From Diploptera punctata (taxonomy: Eukaryota; Arthropoda; Insecta; Blattodea; Blaberidae): a DNA stretch of 64,000 nt. How positions within the stretch are numbered: position 1 is the stretch's first letter; each line of letters opens with the position of its first letter. The notes under the pieces were generated by a model. It saw only the letters and a list, made by a program, of their open reading frames with translations, was not told the origin of the DNA and ran no database searches. The stretch lies in the NCBI GenBank assembly GCA_030220185.1, contig JASPKZ010007526.1:270001-334000 (forward strand). Reading direction: 5' to 3'. Of this stretch, positions 21,040 through 31,324 are shown piece by piece. The position numbers and the translations under genes are program-made.

Positions 21040-21815
21040 ATATCAGCCAATTACGAAGCTAATATACCAATTAATACTTCGAAACTAGCCGTCTGTTGAC
21101 TGTAGATAACATATGTATCGAAAAAAGTATTTCTTAGCTAGACTTGAATTCATATTCTCCATCTGTAGACGTAGATGCTCCATCATTGAGTCATATACCA
21201 TATTATTTTATATTAGGATCAATTAAGTTTTGTAAAAGTATTTTAAACTATTTTTATGTGTACAACTCAATAGCTTCATTTCTTTGGAATCGCTAATATA
21301 CAGTATATAGCGTACTACCGTGTGTATTTGCGGATACAATTAACTTATTACAAATAAACTTAGTTTTACTGTATATACAATTGTTTATTAGGTTATGTAG
21401 GGACTGGCCATGCAGTTGATTAACAGCTAGAGTAGTCAAACTGTCTTCACATTATTTATATTCTGGTATATGTATAGATACCAAAATAAATAGTGTATTG
21501 TGTGTTAGAGGGTTTAACGAAATGCTGTCTCTCATTAAATAAGAGAACGCGTTCTTACAGTAGGTTTATTTACTCCGCACATTGCAGATAATGTTTTATA
21601 CAGCAATAAAAACAGATTTACTGTCGCAAATATTTTTATTGGTTCAAAATGTGTGGTAGCAGCGATAATTCAGTACGTATATACAGTCAGGCCTGTTTGT
21701 TCTCCTGCTGCGGTGTTTTCGGTTGATTTTAAAATCTTACTCGCTTCAATATTGCACCATTTTCACTCTATACGAATCATATTGTTGGTTTATATTTTAC
21801 TGGCTCAATTTTGGA
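21040..21815. other. No gene seen
   Basis: AT-rich DNA between the foldback and a LINE-B. Confidence 0.4.
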
Positions 21816-21817
21816 AA

Positions 21818-22325
21818 TGAATGCTATTACGCATTACAGGGACTCTTGTCATTCCAGGTTCGCTTAAAAAAAACATTAAAATGAAAATACATAGAACGGT
21901 TATTCCCCTAGTTATATGGATGCGAAATGGAATGTTACTTTAATGGAGGAGAAAATATTACGAGTATTTGAGAATAAAGTTCGTAGGAAAATTTTTGAAC
22001 CAAAGAAAGTCGAACATACAGGTGAATGGAGAAGAATATATAATAGTGAGCTACATTATATTTATGGGAAACCAGATATAAGAACAGTTAAATCTCTTAG
22101 ACTGCGATGCCCAGGACATGTGGCACGAATGGGGAATGAAAGTGGGAAATTCTTGTAGGAAAACGAAAGGAAATGCCCCAAGTGGGTTGGTCAGAATAGT
22201 ATTAACCATGATTTGAGAAATGTAAATTATACAGGGGACGGTTGGGGAACATTAGCTCAGAATACAGATGTGTGTAGAGCTTATGTCCGCGCGGCCTTGA
22301 ACCTATCAGTGCCAGTAAGAAAAGG
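21818..22325 (+). pseudogene. LINE-B 3' fragment
   Basis: Starts within the ALQRLL..LLLKN region and contains an 80-codon frame (EKILRVFENKVRRKI, HTGEWRRIYNSELHYIYGKP, LRLRCPGHVARMGNE). It ends at GCGCGGCCTTGAACC..CAGTGCCAG. Frameshifted. Confidence 0.85.
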
Positions 22326-22489
22326 TGTGGAGAAAGCAATTAAAACTTAATGTAAAACATAATTTCTTCCAGTTGTATTATAAACATATGAAACATGATC
22401 TAGTATTTTGAGAGAAGATTAAACATTACAAGTAAGTTTATTCGAAAATAAAATTCTCAGGAAAAAGTTAAAAAATACAAATAGGACTT

Positions 22490-23180
22490 ATTTACTCACT
22501 GGCACTCTTGGACCCGTAAGATCATGACCGCGCGGATATAAGCTCTCCATACATCCCTATCTTGAGCTAATGTTTTCCAATCATTCCCTGTATAATCTAC
22601 TTCCCTCAAATAATATTTAATGTTATTCTCCCACCTCATTCTTGGTCTACCAACTGGGCGTTTTCCCTCTGGCTTTCCTACAAGAAGCTTCCATGCACGT
22701 CTTTCATTCTCAATTCGCCCAACATGTCCTGCCCATCGCAGTCTACGAGACTTAACTGTTCTTATTATATCTGGCTTCCTATAGAGACCATGTAGTCCAT
22801 TGTTAATAAAGTCTTCTCCATTCACCTGTCTGTTAATCTCTCTTTGGTCCAAAAATTGTCCTAAGTACTTTATTCTCAAATACTTGTAATCTCCTTTCCC
22901 CTTAAAGTAAGAGTCCATGTTTCGCACCCATATAATAAACTGGTAGAATAATATTTTTATATATTTTCAGTTTAACGTTTTTTGAAAGGAGTTGGGACAT
23001 CAAGAGTCTCTGCAATGCATACTAGCACGCATTTCCAGAACTGAGCCTATGTTTAATTTCTTTGTGCATCTCATTTCTATTTGTTATTATTGTTCCTATG
23101 TATTTGAATTCAGCCACTTCCTCAAAATTCCCCTCATTTGTCATTATCTATCCAGTTACATTATATAATGTATTTTTACG
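22490..23180 (-). pseudogene. LINE-B, 690-bp copy
   Basis: A minus 143-codon frame (22496-22927) has RRLRWAGHVGRIENERRAWK, LLVGKPEGKRPVGRPRMRWE and VWRAYIRAVM; earlier codons for YGCETWTL and EFKYIGT extend to about 23150 with frameshifts. The tail is at 22490. It matches the 61.8 kb copy closely. Confidence 0.9.
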
Positions 23181-23235
23181 TGTGAACATATATAGGATAG
23201 GTGAATAAAAAAGTGAACTATATATATATATATAT

Positions 23236-23402
23236 TTATTTATATGGGAAACCAGATCTAATAAGAGTATTTGAGCTGTGATGGCCAGGATATGTGTCAC
23301 AAATAGGGAATGAAGCATGCAACCTCTTGTAAAAAATCTGAAGGAAAGCTCCCAATAGGTATGCCCAGAATGAAATATGTGAATATCATTAACCATATAT
23401 TA
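23236..23402 (+). pseudogene. LINE-B short fragment
   Basis: GGGAAACCAGATCTAATAAG, then GATGGCCAGGATATGTGTCA and AAACCATATATTAGA-like coding end. Both ends are missing; an (AT)n tract precedes it. Confidence 0.7.
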
Positions 23403-23916
23403 GACCTTAATTTTAAGGTTTCCGAGTAGGACAATGTATCACCGAACGAGGTAGTTCAAGCTCAAGTTTAGGAGTTTTATCCTGGGGGTCCCTAATTCAA
23501 ATATGGGTGCTGACCATTCTGGCTGAGGTTTTTTTCTTGTTTTTTTCGGTCATTAAGTCAATTGCTAGGTTGGGATTTAGTTACCTGGACACATTTAATC
23601 GTATTCACCAAGTAATATTATTATTTATATAATAAGAAGATGCCAGTTAACTTTGAGGTCGCCATTTTGGGAAGGTGATGGCCCACATCGTAATTGTTAT
23701 GTTCAGTTTTAAACACGAATGAATTGCGTATCTGGATTAAATGTTTGTGTTATCTTGGGAGTGACTCTGACATTCAGCTGTATACTCATCCATATCCTTG
23801 ATGTAGTAAAAAAAGTTTGTAATCCACAGTTAAAGTTCGTCTCTCTAGATATCGTGCCCCTGTGAGGCGTGGAACGCAAGGGTCGTCTAAAAAAGAGAGA
23901 AATTAAATTAAGACAG

Positions 23917-23920
<4 letters not shown>
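23403..23920. other. No gene seen
   Basis: Unclassified. GGGGTCCCTAATTCAAATATG at 23495 faintly recalls a tRNA B box, but I do not claim it. Confidence 0.35.
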
Positions 23921-23923
<3 letters not shown>

Positions 23924-23976
<53 letters not shown>

Positions 23977-24016
23977 GAGACAGACTGAGACAGGAAGAGA
24001 GAAAGAACTCTATGTA

Positions 24017-24093
<77 letters not shown>

Positions 24094-24115
24094 GTATATG
24101 TGTGTGTGTGTTACA
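23924..24115. repeat. Compound (GA)n-(TG)n-(AT)n-(GT)n microsatellite
   Basis: GA run at 23926-23972, then TG, a long AT run (24030-24088) and GT (24101-24111). Frames rich in Ser/Leu or Ile/Tyr here are artefacts. Confidence 0.95.
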
Positions 24116-24137
24116 TTGTAGATTTCGCGGATACAAG

Positions 24138-24197
24138 TATGATTAAGAAAGTTCCGCGTCATGACGCGGAAAACTCAAGACAACTTTCTTAATCATA
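24138..24197. repeat. Small foldback with inner GC palindrome
   Basis: Arms TATGATTAAGAAAGTT and AACTTTCTTAATCATA are perfect complements. Inside is a second perfect palindrome, CCGCGTCATGACGCGG. Confidence 0.85.
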
Positions 24198-24239
24198 TAT
24201 ATATATATTTAATACACAAGTGATCTTCTTGGTGATATA

Positions 24240-24403
24240 ATATTAAAATATATATGTAGTCAATATGCCCATTTCACCAATTAATGTTTTAAAATGGTCA
24301 ACAAGTTTCTACAGCCAAGCTGTCATTCTCAAGACCAGATATTGACTGAAGACAGAATTAATTGGTGAAATGGGCATATTGACTACATATATATTTTAAT
24401 ATA
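24240..24403. mobile_element. Foldback MITE, 46-bp perfect arms
   Basis: 24240-24285 and 24358-24403 are perfect reverse complements, including GTCAATATGCCCATTTCACC. The 72-bp centre includes GAATGACAGCTTGGCTGTAG on the minus strand. Identical arms in a single copy suggest recent formation or insertion. Confidence 0.8.
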
Positions 24404-24465
24404 TATATATATATATATATATGACATGAAAAGAAAAATAAGTGCCTGAACCGGAATTTGAAAAT
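24402..24465 (-). mobile_element. SINE-C tail and partial head
   Basis: (AT)n, then ATGACATGAAAAGAAAAATA, the reverse complement of the SINE-C tail, and CCTGAACCGGAATTTGAA (B box side). The A box is missing. Confidence 0.7.
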
Positions 24466-24474
24466 ATGTATATA

Positions 24475-24790
24475 TAGTCCACCGCTGTGGTCTCGAGGTA
24501 GCGTGCTGTCTTACCACGCAGCTGGCCCGGGTTCGATTCCCGGACGTGACAGGCTCATGGGTGAGTTTTTTTGGGGTTTTTTTCCTCATCTGTAAGACAA
24601 TGTCAGGAAGCTTAGGGCCCAACGGTCCCTGAAAATCATCCGATCATCACCATCATCATCATCATCCCTCACCGGTGTGGAAAGCAACGGGAAGCTACCA
24701 CACCTATAATTCCCTAATAAAGCTGCAAAGCATACATGAAAATGCTATGATTGCAATGAAAGACCTGCCCTCGGGCAGAATTCCTATATA
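24475..24790 (+). mobile_element. SINE-G, complete
   Basis: Head GTCCACCGCTGTGGTCTCGA with GGTAGCGTGCTG (A box) and GGGTTCGATTCCC (B box). Then TCATCTGTAAGACAATGTCA, (CATCAT)n, CACCGGTGTGGAAAGCAACG and the GGGCAGAATTCCTATATAT end. The His- or Gly-rich open frames are chance frames. Confidence 0.9.
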
Positions 24791-24796
24791 TATATG

Positions 24797-24811
24797 TGTG
24801 TGTGTGTGTAT

Positions 24812-24883
<72 letters not shown>
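24797..24883. repeat. (TG)n-(GA)n microsatellite
   Basis: Short TG run, then about 34 GA units just after the SINE-G end. Confidence 0.95.
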
Positions 24884-24887
<4 letters not shown>

Positions 24888-24899
24888 TGAGATAAAGAG

Positions 24900-25690
24900 A
24901 GGGAAAAAAATATGTATTTATTTTATCAATCTATAGTCTTTGTTTAAAATTTAATTAAAGGAAATTGTAACTCATGTGATAAATTTTGAAATAAACTATA
25001 GTGTTTTGTGTAGTTGGTTTTGCGAATCGATTGTACAGTGTACTGTTTGTACTATTGCGAATTCACAATGGATTATCCGTAAGAATAGCCTACTCATGAT
25101 GTGATTTGTAATTAGGCAGGGGTTTAACAATTTTTAAATCTCAATTATTCCTTGGAATAAGGATTGCTATTCATATTGTAAATATTACAAAATAGAGACT
25201 TACTACGTTTACTCTTTTTTGAAGAACCCGGTATATTTTTGCTCTGTGTGATTTATGTTGGGATAAGCAATAAGAACACACTGGTCCTGGTAGTGTTTTC
25301 CCCTCTTCCTTAAATCAAAATATTGTGTTCATGTATTTTTTTTTCTTCACCCTCACAATTTCCTTGGTGGAGTAGTTTGTGAGGGGGTGGTTGATGTGTC
25401 TCTATTAATCATTTTTATTCTTCACCTCACTTTTTATCCACTGCATTTATTATCTTTCTTGACTCATCTTTGGTTTCTTGCGTATACTCCGTATGTAATA
25501 CCGTCATATTGCTATATTAATATTGTTAAGTTAAAGTACAGGGTGGAACAGGTCTCTATCGAAAAACTTTCACGTGCTTTTAAGGAACCTTGGCCAGGTT
25601 TTTGATGGAAGCAAGCTATGTCTTCGATAACTTATTAAACAGTAATGTGTTATTGATGTGATCGAGTAAAATATAATCCGTAATTTTAAA
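24900..25690. other. No gene seen
   Basis: No recognisable domain in any frame I checked; no shared repeat. Confidence 0.4.
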
Positions 25691-25709
25691 GTAGAACTAA
25701 CTAACTAAG

Positions 25710-26016
25710 GGGGCACGCCGTAGCGTAGTGGTTAAGACACTGAGCTACACGCCGGAAGGTCGAGGGTTCGAGTCCCGGTGGGGTCAGGATTTTTAAACTG
25801 ACCCAAACCTTCTGGCGGCACTATGACCCTGGGGTCGACTCAGCCTCTAACTGAAATGAGTACCAGACGCTTGTTCTGGGGTAAAGGCGGCCGTCACGCA
25901 GGGCTGACAACCCGGCTGACATCAAGTGCCGATTGTCAAGAAAAAGTTGGAGCCTTAACCTCCTACTACCCCAAGGGCCTCCTGAGGCCTGTAGTGGGAA
26001 TACTTTACTTTACTTT
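25710..26016 (+). mobile_element. SINE-J inserted in LINE-B, exact 14-bp duplication
   Basis: Head GGCACGCCGTAGCGTAGTGG (A box) and GAGGGTTCGAGTCCC (B box); body CTGGGGTCGACTCAGCCTCT; end GTGGGAATACTTTACTTTAC. ACTAACTAACTAAG occurs at 25696-25709 and 26017-26030. The target is the TAGT-like tail of the LINE-B at 26031. The 68-aa open frame in it also appears in the 48.7 kb copy but is a frame through SINE sequence. Confidence 0.9.
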
Positions 26017-26030
26017 ACTAACTAACTAAG

Positions 26031-26305
26031 TAACTAACTCACTGGCACTATCGAACCCGTATGCTCATGGCCGCGCGGACATAACAGCTCTCCATGCATC
26101 CCTATCCTTAGCTAATGTTTTCCAATCATCACGTGTAATCCATTTCTCTTAAATCATGGTTAAATATTATTCTCCCAACTTAATCCTGGCCAACCTATTT
26201 GGCATTTTCCCCGTGGTTTTCCTACAATGAGTTTCCATACTCTTCTTTCATTCCCCATTCGTGCCACTTCCTCTCCCATCGCAATCTAACGAGACTTAAC
26301 TATTT
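26031..26305 (-). pseudogene. LINE-B 3' fragment, host of SINE-J
   Basis: TAACTAACTCACTGGCACTA, CGCGCGGAC and the RPVGRP..WE region in reverse. Decayed. A mariner transposase fragment begins directly at its truncated 5' side. Confidence 0.85.
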
Positions 26306-26307
26306 CA

Positions 26308-26508
26308 CCTGATTTCACGCCCCTGGACTTCTTGGCTTGGGGGTTCATAAATGGAAAGGTGTATAAAACAAAGGTACGGGATCTTCAGGATCTTAGGACA
26401 CGAATCCGCAATGCAGTGACGGCTATTTCACCAACTATATCTCAGAAAGTCTTTCTGATTATTCTTGAACCATGGAAACAATGCCTAGAAATGGACAGAG
26501 ATATATGA
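26308..26508 (+). pseudogene. mariner/Tc1-type transposase C-terminal fragment
   Basis: A 66-codon frame without a start reads PDFTPLDFLAWGFINGKVYK, TKVRDLQDLRTRIRNAVTAI and SPTISQKVFLIILEPW, ending in TGA. (S)PD.TPLDF..WG is the third catalytic Asp region of IS630/mariner transposases. The first two catalytic positions and both inverted repeats are absent. Confidence 0.75.
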
Positions 26509-26548
26509 TGAATATGTGTACATGACAATAAAACATACATGTAAATTA

Positions 26549-27086
26549 CACTGAGCAACAAAAAAGAAACTTTTTTTGTCTCGGAAAGAAAAATATGTGA
26601 TTCTAATAGTATTTTTTCTCCTGAATTCAAATATGATATCGGGTTTTCTCCATCACGCAAGGTTTCCGAGAGACAGGCATTTGTAATTTCAAACACTTTA
26701 ATATTTTCTACATTCGTAACTACACAATATTCGAACATTCGGACTCACCTAGAAAGTAAAAAATGACGATTTTCTGCTATATTTCGCCTGTGGAGCATCC
26801 CTCTTGATGGTCCAACAATAATCGGCCAGCATATTAGGATTCCATTTGTCTTGATATCTCTTTTCCATAGCTGAAATAATTTGAGTTAGCATTTGGTTTT
26901 ATTTTACAATGGACAAATGGACGAAAAAAGTTTATTAAAAAAGTAATTATTTAAATACATTCATTTAAATTTAAATAAAAAACTGGGCGATGGAGAAATT
27001 CCGAATACATATATGCAATCACGATAAAAAAACTGCATTGAGTACAACTATTGGTACTCATGAGACAAAAATCATGTTGACCAGTG
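26549..27086 (-). mobile_element. MITE-A copy 5, complete, minus
   Basis: CACTGAGCAACAAAAAAG at the left, TGTTGACCAGTG at the right; flanks TTA and TTT. On the minus strand the frame reads MEKRYQDKWNPNMLADYCW, TIKRDAPQAKYSRKSSFF.F and a stop, the best preserved form of the vestigial C-terminus. Short subfamily. Confidence 0.85.
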
Positions 27087-27560
27087 TTTTCAAACTGAGT
27101 CCATTATTTATTGGAAATGGTTCTATAATTTGTGGCCATTCTGTATTTAATATTTAAATATAACATTTATCAAATAACTTAAATATTCCCCTTACACGAG
27201 TGACAACTCATATGGAGGACTATTGAGTTTGTTCCCAAGAAAATATTTTTGAAAACATTTTAAAATGTTTCATCGATCCTGCAAATAGGCACCAGAAAAG
27301 ACATATTAATATGCATAAAGTTTTTTAACTGAATTTTCCAAAATTAAAAAAAAAAATCTAGTTCTTGATTGGCAGTGGTAGATCTCTCATGCGTCTATTA
27401 ATTTTTTATAACTGTGAACATATCCCATTGAAATCGGTATATGAATATAGTTTTTATACTAAACATATTAAAATAAAAATGTAGGAAATAACGAAGTTTT
27501 GCCTTCTCATGAAAAACTTAATGAAATGGAAATGCTGGTTTATAAAAAAAGCTGCTCATA
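27087..27560. other. No gene seen
   Basis: AT-rich DNA before the N-repeat. Confidence 0.4.
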
Positions 27561-27564
27561 TATA

Positions 27565-27920
27565 AATACACTTGCTAGCGCTGTATCAGCCGCAATTTGT
27601 TTTTTTGGAACCAAACTCTGCATATAGAAATGAATTTAAAAAAAGTAAGGTTGAATTCGTTAATTAACAAAATCTGACTAATAATTGTGTGGTTTAACAT
27701 AAATAAAAAAATAAAAATCTCTCTAGCTGCCGCAATTTTTTGTCGCAACGAAACTCGAAATATGCTATTAAAATAAAACAAGTGAAGTACCGTATTCTCC
27801 AAAAATTAGCGAAATCTGACAATTATAATTGGGGGTTTATCTTAAAGTCGAAATTTAAAAACCGTTCTAGCGGCCGCCATGATTGTTTTTCTCGCAACGA
27901 AACTGAATACAGGCTAAAGG
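27565..27920 (+). repeat. N-repeat, about 150-bp tandem units, diverged
   Basis: Units marked by CTCTAGC.GCCGCAATTTTTT, CGCAACGAAACTC..TATGCTATTAAAATAAA, TCTCCAAAAATTAGCGAAATC and a (G)GGGGTTTA.CTTAAA.CGAAA block occur about 2.3 times. Also at 33.7 and 49.9 kb. It looks like an old satellite-type or Helitron-borne tandem repeat. Confidence 0.65.
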
Positions 27921-28054
27921 ATTTAATTAACGAGCATTATATTCTATGTGTTTGTTAGTATTAGCTAGTATTAGATCGCATCATCATTGTATTTTGTTTA
28001 GTCTGTATTTTAGTAATATCTTAAAATTGTAATATGTATGTAATGTTTGTATAA

Positions 28055-28140
28055 TTCTACTATTCGCTGGTTGAGTGGAAGAGAAGGCCTTATGGCCTTA
28101 ACTCTGCCAGCTAAATTAAAGCATTATTATTATTATATAA
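28055..28140 (+). mobile_element. CR1-like 3' end with (ATT)n tail
   Basis: GCTGGTTGAGTGGAAGAGAA, then AAGGCCTTATGGCCTT, AACTCTGCCAG and TTAAAGCATTATTATTAT. Only the terminal UTR remains. Confidence 0.8.
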
Positions 28141-28230
28141 TCAATTGAGTTCGTGTTTACTTGATGACAATCCATATTTTTTAATTAAATAAAAATAAAA
28201 CGTAGTTTTATTTGATTTTCATATTTATTA

Positions 28231-28557
28231 TATATCCATCCATCCATAGTAATTCTGTCCGAAGGCATTTTCATGCTATGCTTGCAGCTTTACTAGGGAA
28301 TTGTGTAGGTGTGGTAGCTTCCCGTTGCTTTCCACACCGGTGAAGGATGATGATGATAATGATAAGGATGATCATGATGATGATGGCCATATGATTTCGG
28401 GGACCGTTTGGGCCTTAAAGTTTTCCTGACATTTGTCTTACAGGTGAGGAAAAACCCCGATAAAAACCTCACCCAGAAAACCTGCCCCGACCGGGGATCG
28501 AACCCGGGCCCGCTGTGTGACAAGGCAGCACGCTATCTCGAGACCACAGCGGTGGAC
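28231..28557 (-). mobile_element. SINE-G, full length
   Basis: Reverse copy: tail CCATCCATCCATAGTAATTC at the left, GATGATGATAATGATAAGG tract, B box GGGTTCGATCCCC and head GTCCACCGCTGTGGTCTCGA at the right. A 40-bp piece near the tail is deleted. Flanked by TTATATAT-like sequence on both sides. Confidence 0.9.
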
Positions 28558-28603
28558 TTATATATATATATATATATATATATAATAAATATTATTTAAT
28601 TAA

Positions 28604-28679
<76 letters not shown>
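28558..28679. repeat. (TA)n and (ATT)n microsatellites
   Basis: TA run 28559-28584; ATT run 28605-28679 (25 units), giving a poly-Asn frame on the minus strand. Confidence 0.95.
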
Positions 28680-29100
28680 GAAGACATTTCGTAAACAAAA
28701 GGATTCGGAGTATAAATTCGACTTGTTGAGGAATTCGCTTAGTCTGTGGAGTTCCTGACTAACGGATTTTTTTATAGGAAATATGTTCATAATATTTTTT
28801 TTTCAATCTGTAAAAAATAATATGTAAATAATTATATTTATTTTTTGTAGAATATTCTTGTAATAAATCGTCAAAAATATATGCATAGATACATTAGTTG
28901 TGTATTTTTCATATTTTTATAGGGAGTGTTTTCATAAACATACAGTATATCCGTTATATTAACAGTCGATAATTATAGCCAGTGTAGTCACGACTTCCAC
29001 AATTTATTCCCCAGCTTCTAAGGTTTCCCCACATGTCACAAAAATTAAGTTTCGATGTTGTGAACAACAGGCGATCCTGGTGATAATATGGACTTGGTAT
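28680..29100. other. No gene seen
   Basis: Unclassified AT-rich DNA. Confidence 0.4.
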
Positions 29101-29104
29101 ATAT

Positions 29105-29510
29105 CTAACTAACTAACTCACGGGCACTGTCGAATCCGTAGGTTCATGGTCGCGAGGACATAGGCTCTCCATACGTCCCTATGCTGAGCTAATGTTTTCC
29201 AATCATTCCCTGTATAATATACTTCTCTCAAATCATAGTTAATGTTATCCTCCCATATTTTTCTTGGTGTACCGACTGGGCGTTTTTCCTCTGGATTTCC
29301 TACAAGAATCTTCCATGCACGTCTTTCATTCCCCATTGGTGCCACATGTCCAGCCCATCGCAGTCTACGAGACTTAATTGTTCTTATTATATCTGGCTTC
29401 CTATAAAGACCATGTAGTTCACTGTTATGTAGTCTTCTCCATTCACCTGTCCATCTCTCTTTGGTCCAAAAATGTTCCTAAGAACTTTGTTCTCAAATAC
29501 TCTTGTTAAT
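29105..29510 (-). pseudogene. LINE-B 3' fragment
   Basis: A 75-codon minus frame has AWKILVGNPEEKRPVGTPRK, DLREVYYTGNDWKTLAQHRD and VWRAYVLATMNLR. The upstream RLRWAGHVA block continues with frameshifts to about 29500. Tail CTAACTAACTCACGGGCACT at the left. Confidence 0.9.
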
Positions 29511-30140
29511 CAGGGAAATAAATTATTGATATTTATCAATGTTATTTTAAATATATTTCTAAAAGGCCGAGATGTTTAATTTCTTGACAAAACATAAGGG
29601 TTAAACTACTGGTGCTTTAATAGATGACATCTATGAAATAGTTACGGTATACAGTGAAGAAAATGAATCCAATGTGTATTGAGTTTTATATAAAGCTGTA
29701 TTATATTATGAGCATTTCTGAATAAAACAGGAATAAGAAACAGAACGAATTACTCCTTTGATAGTTATGATTAAGGTTTATGTTTGAGACATCTGGAGAT
29801 CAAATACCGCGACCGACTAACTTGATTGAAGATTTTTGTTTTATTTCCCCCAGTCTTGGAGGCAAATTCCGAGTTGAATCTTAATTTATACGATCCAGTA
29901 TGCTATTAATCATCATTTTATAAACAAAGTAAAAACTAGTTCATCATCATATATTTATCTTCTTTCTCTTCCACGACACAGAGAAGTTGGTAGCATCTGA
30001 GTTCCAATCTCTTTCCTTTCCAATTTTGACATCTATCTTCTGTCGATTCGATTGTCTTAAATTCTTTTTAAGTTCGTGCTCTTTATTAGACTTCTTCCTC
30101 GATGTTCTGAGTATGCTCATATCAATTTGACTTCCCATTA
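29511..30140. other. No gene seen
   Basis: No domain or repeat recognised. Confidence 0.4.
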
Positions 30141-30143
30141 TAG

Positions 30144-30345
30144 TCCGTCGTCATGGCATAGTTGATAGAGTTCGTATCTTCACTCCAGTAACCCAAGTTC
30201 GATTCCCAACGGGATTGTAGAAATTTCATCTCTACCTTGAGTGTGTATACGTCCTGTGCTTGTGCGAAAAGGAAAATGAGGAGGTAAATAAACAGTATAA
30301 AAAATAAAAGGAAAACAATAAAAATGGGAAAGCAATATATATGTT
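30144..30345 (+). mobile_element. SINE-D
   Basis: Head GTCCGTCGTCATGGCATAGT (A box), AAGTTCGATTCCC (B box), body AATTTCATCTCTACCTTGAG and TACGTCCTGTGCTTGTG, then a GGTAAATAAACAGTATAAAA-type end. The same order as the tandem pair at 56.4-56.8 kb. Confidence 0.75.
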
Positions 30346-30378
30346 CAAATCTCGGTTCAAGCATTTAATGTTCTTTTC

Positions 30379-30410
<32 letters not shown>
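30346..30410 (+). mobile_element. SINE-C tail with (AT)n
   Basis: GTTCAAATCTCGGTTCAAGC, ATTTAATGTTCTTTTCATTA, then (AT)n. The A-box half is missing; it abuts SINE-D. Confidence 0.7.
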
Positions 30411-30415
<5 letters not shown>

Positions 30416-30911
30416 ATAAAGATTTGGTATCCTAAGGATATAACCAATAATATTGTATGATACCCGATTTTAGATTGAACACAATGGATGGAGAGATAAT
30501 CTATGCTACATATTTAAGAGTTAACTATTTACTGAAACATTTAGGAGGATGTATGCTTAAAATTGAGATGTTTAGAAGCAAAAGAGTGTAGCCTAAGTAA
30601 TTTTTCGCTAAAAATGAGTTTGGTGTATAATTGCAATATTGATGCATAATTTTTTTAGTGCAAAGGGATATAAGTGTATGCGTTAGGATTACATAAAGGG
30701 CATTGCTTTAATTTTCAATTACCTATGATCATCTTATACAACTTCAACTTTAAGCATGTTTTGTCAATATTTTAAAACTTGCCCTTGTACCCCCTTTCTT
30801 CTAACCGCCTCATTTACAAAATTGTACTTATAAATAATGTTACTAATCGATTTCTCTTTGAAGAAGACAGTTCATTAATTTAAACCATTGAATCAACTTC
30901 GTAATAATTTA
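30411..30911. other. No gene seen
   Basis: Unclassified DNA up to the target duplication of the next SINE-G. Confidence 0.4.
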
Positions 30912-30925
30912 TTTTTACATTACTT

Positions 30926-31308
30926 TTTTTTAATGCCCCAGTTTGTCCTTTTAGACATTTCTGGTGTTCTCTCCTGGCATTGGCGTAATTGCAACCCACT
31001 TCTGAGGTTTGGGCGCCTGGAAGGCGGGGTTAAGTTGACCCGATGATATGATGGGTGATGATGTTAGTGGTGTGCCAGGAGAGTCCCTAATCCTAAGCTT
31101 AATCTATGATGAATATGAATGATGATGATTGCGATGGCCATATGATGTTCGGGGACCGTTTGGGCCTTAATGTTTGCTGACATTTGTCTTACAGGTGAGG
31201 AAAAACCACGATAAAAACCTCACCTAGGAAACTCTCCCGACCGGGAATCGAACCCGGGCCCGCTGTGTGACAAGACAGCACGCTACCTCGAGACCACAGC
31301 TGTAGACG
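30926..31308 (-). mobile_element. SINE-G head on a different body, exact 14-bp duplication
   Basis: TTTTTACATTACTT occurs at 30912-30925 and 31309-31322. In transcription order: the standard SINE-G head (GGTAGCGTGCTG, GGGTTCGATTCCC) and GTAAGACAAATGTCAG block, then instead of the usual CACCGGTGTGG body an M body: CTCTCCTGGCACACC, CCCGCCTTCCAGGCGCCC, ACCTCAGAAGTGGGTTGCAA, ending GGGGCATTAAAAAAAA. The duplication shows head and body moved as one unit. Confidence 0.85.
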
Positions 31309-31324
31309 TTTTTACATTACTTGT

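Noticed and set aside
25823..26029. 68-codon frame conserved with 48820-49071
   Set aside because: Both lie wholly in SINE-J copies with target duplications; similarity reflects SINE homology, not a gene.
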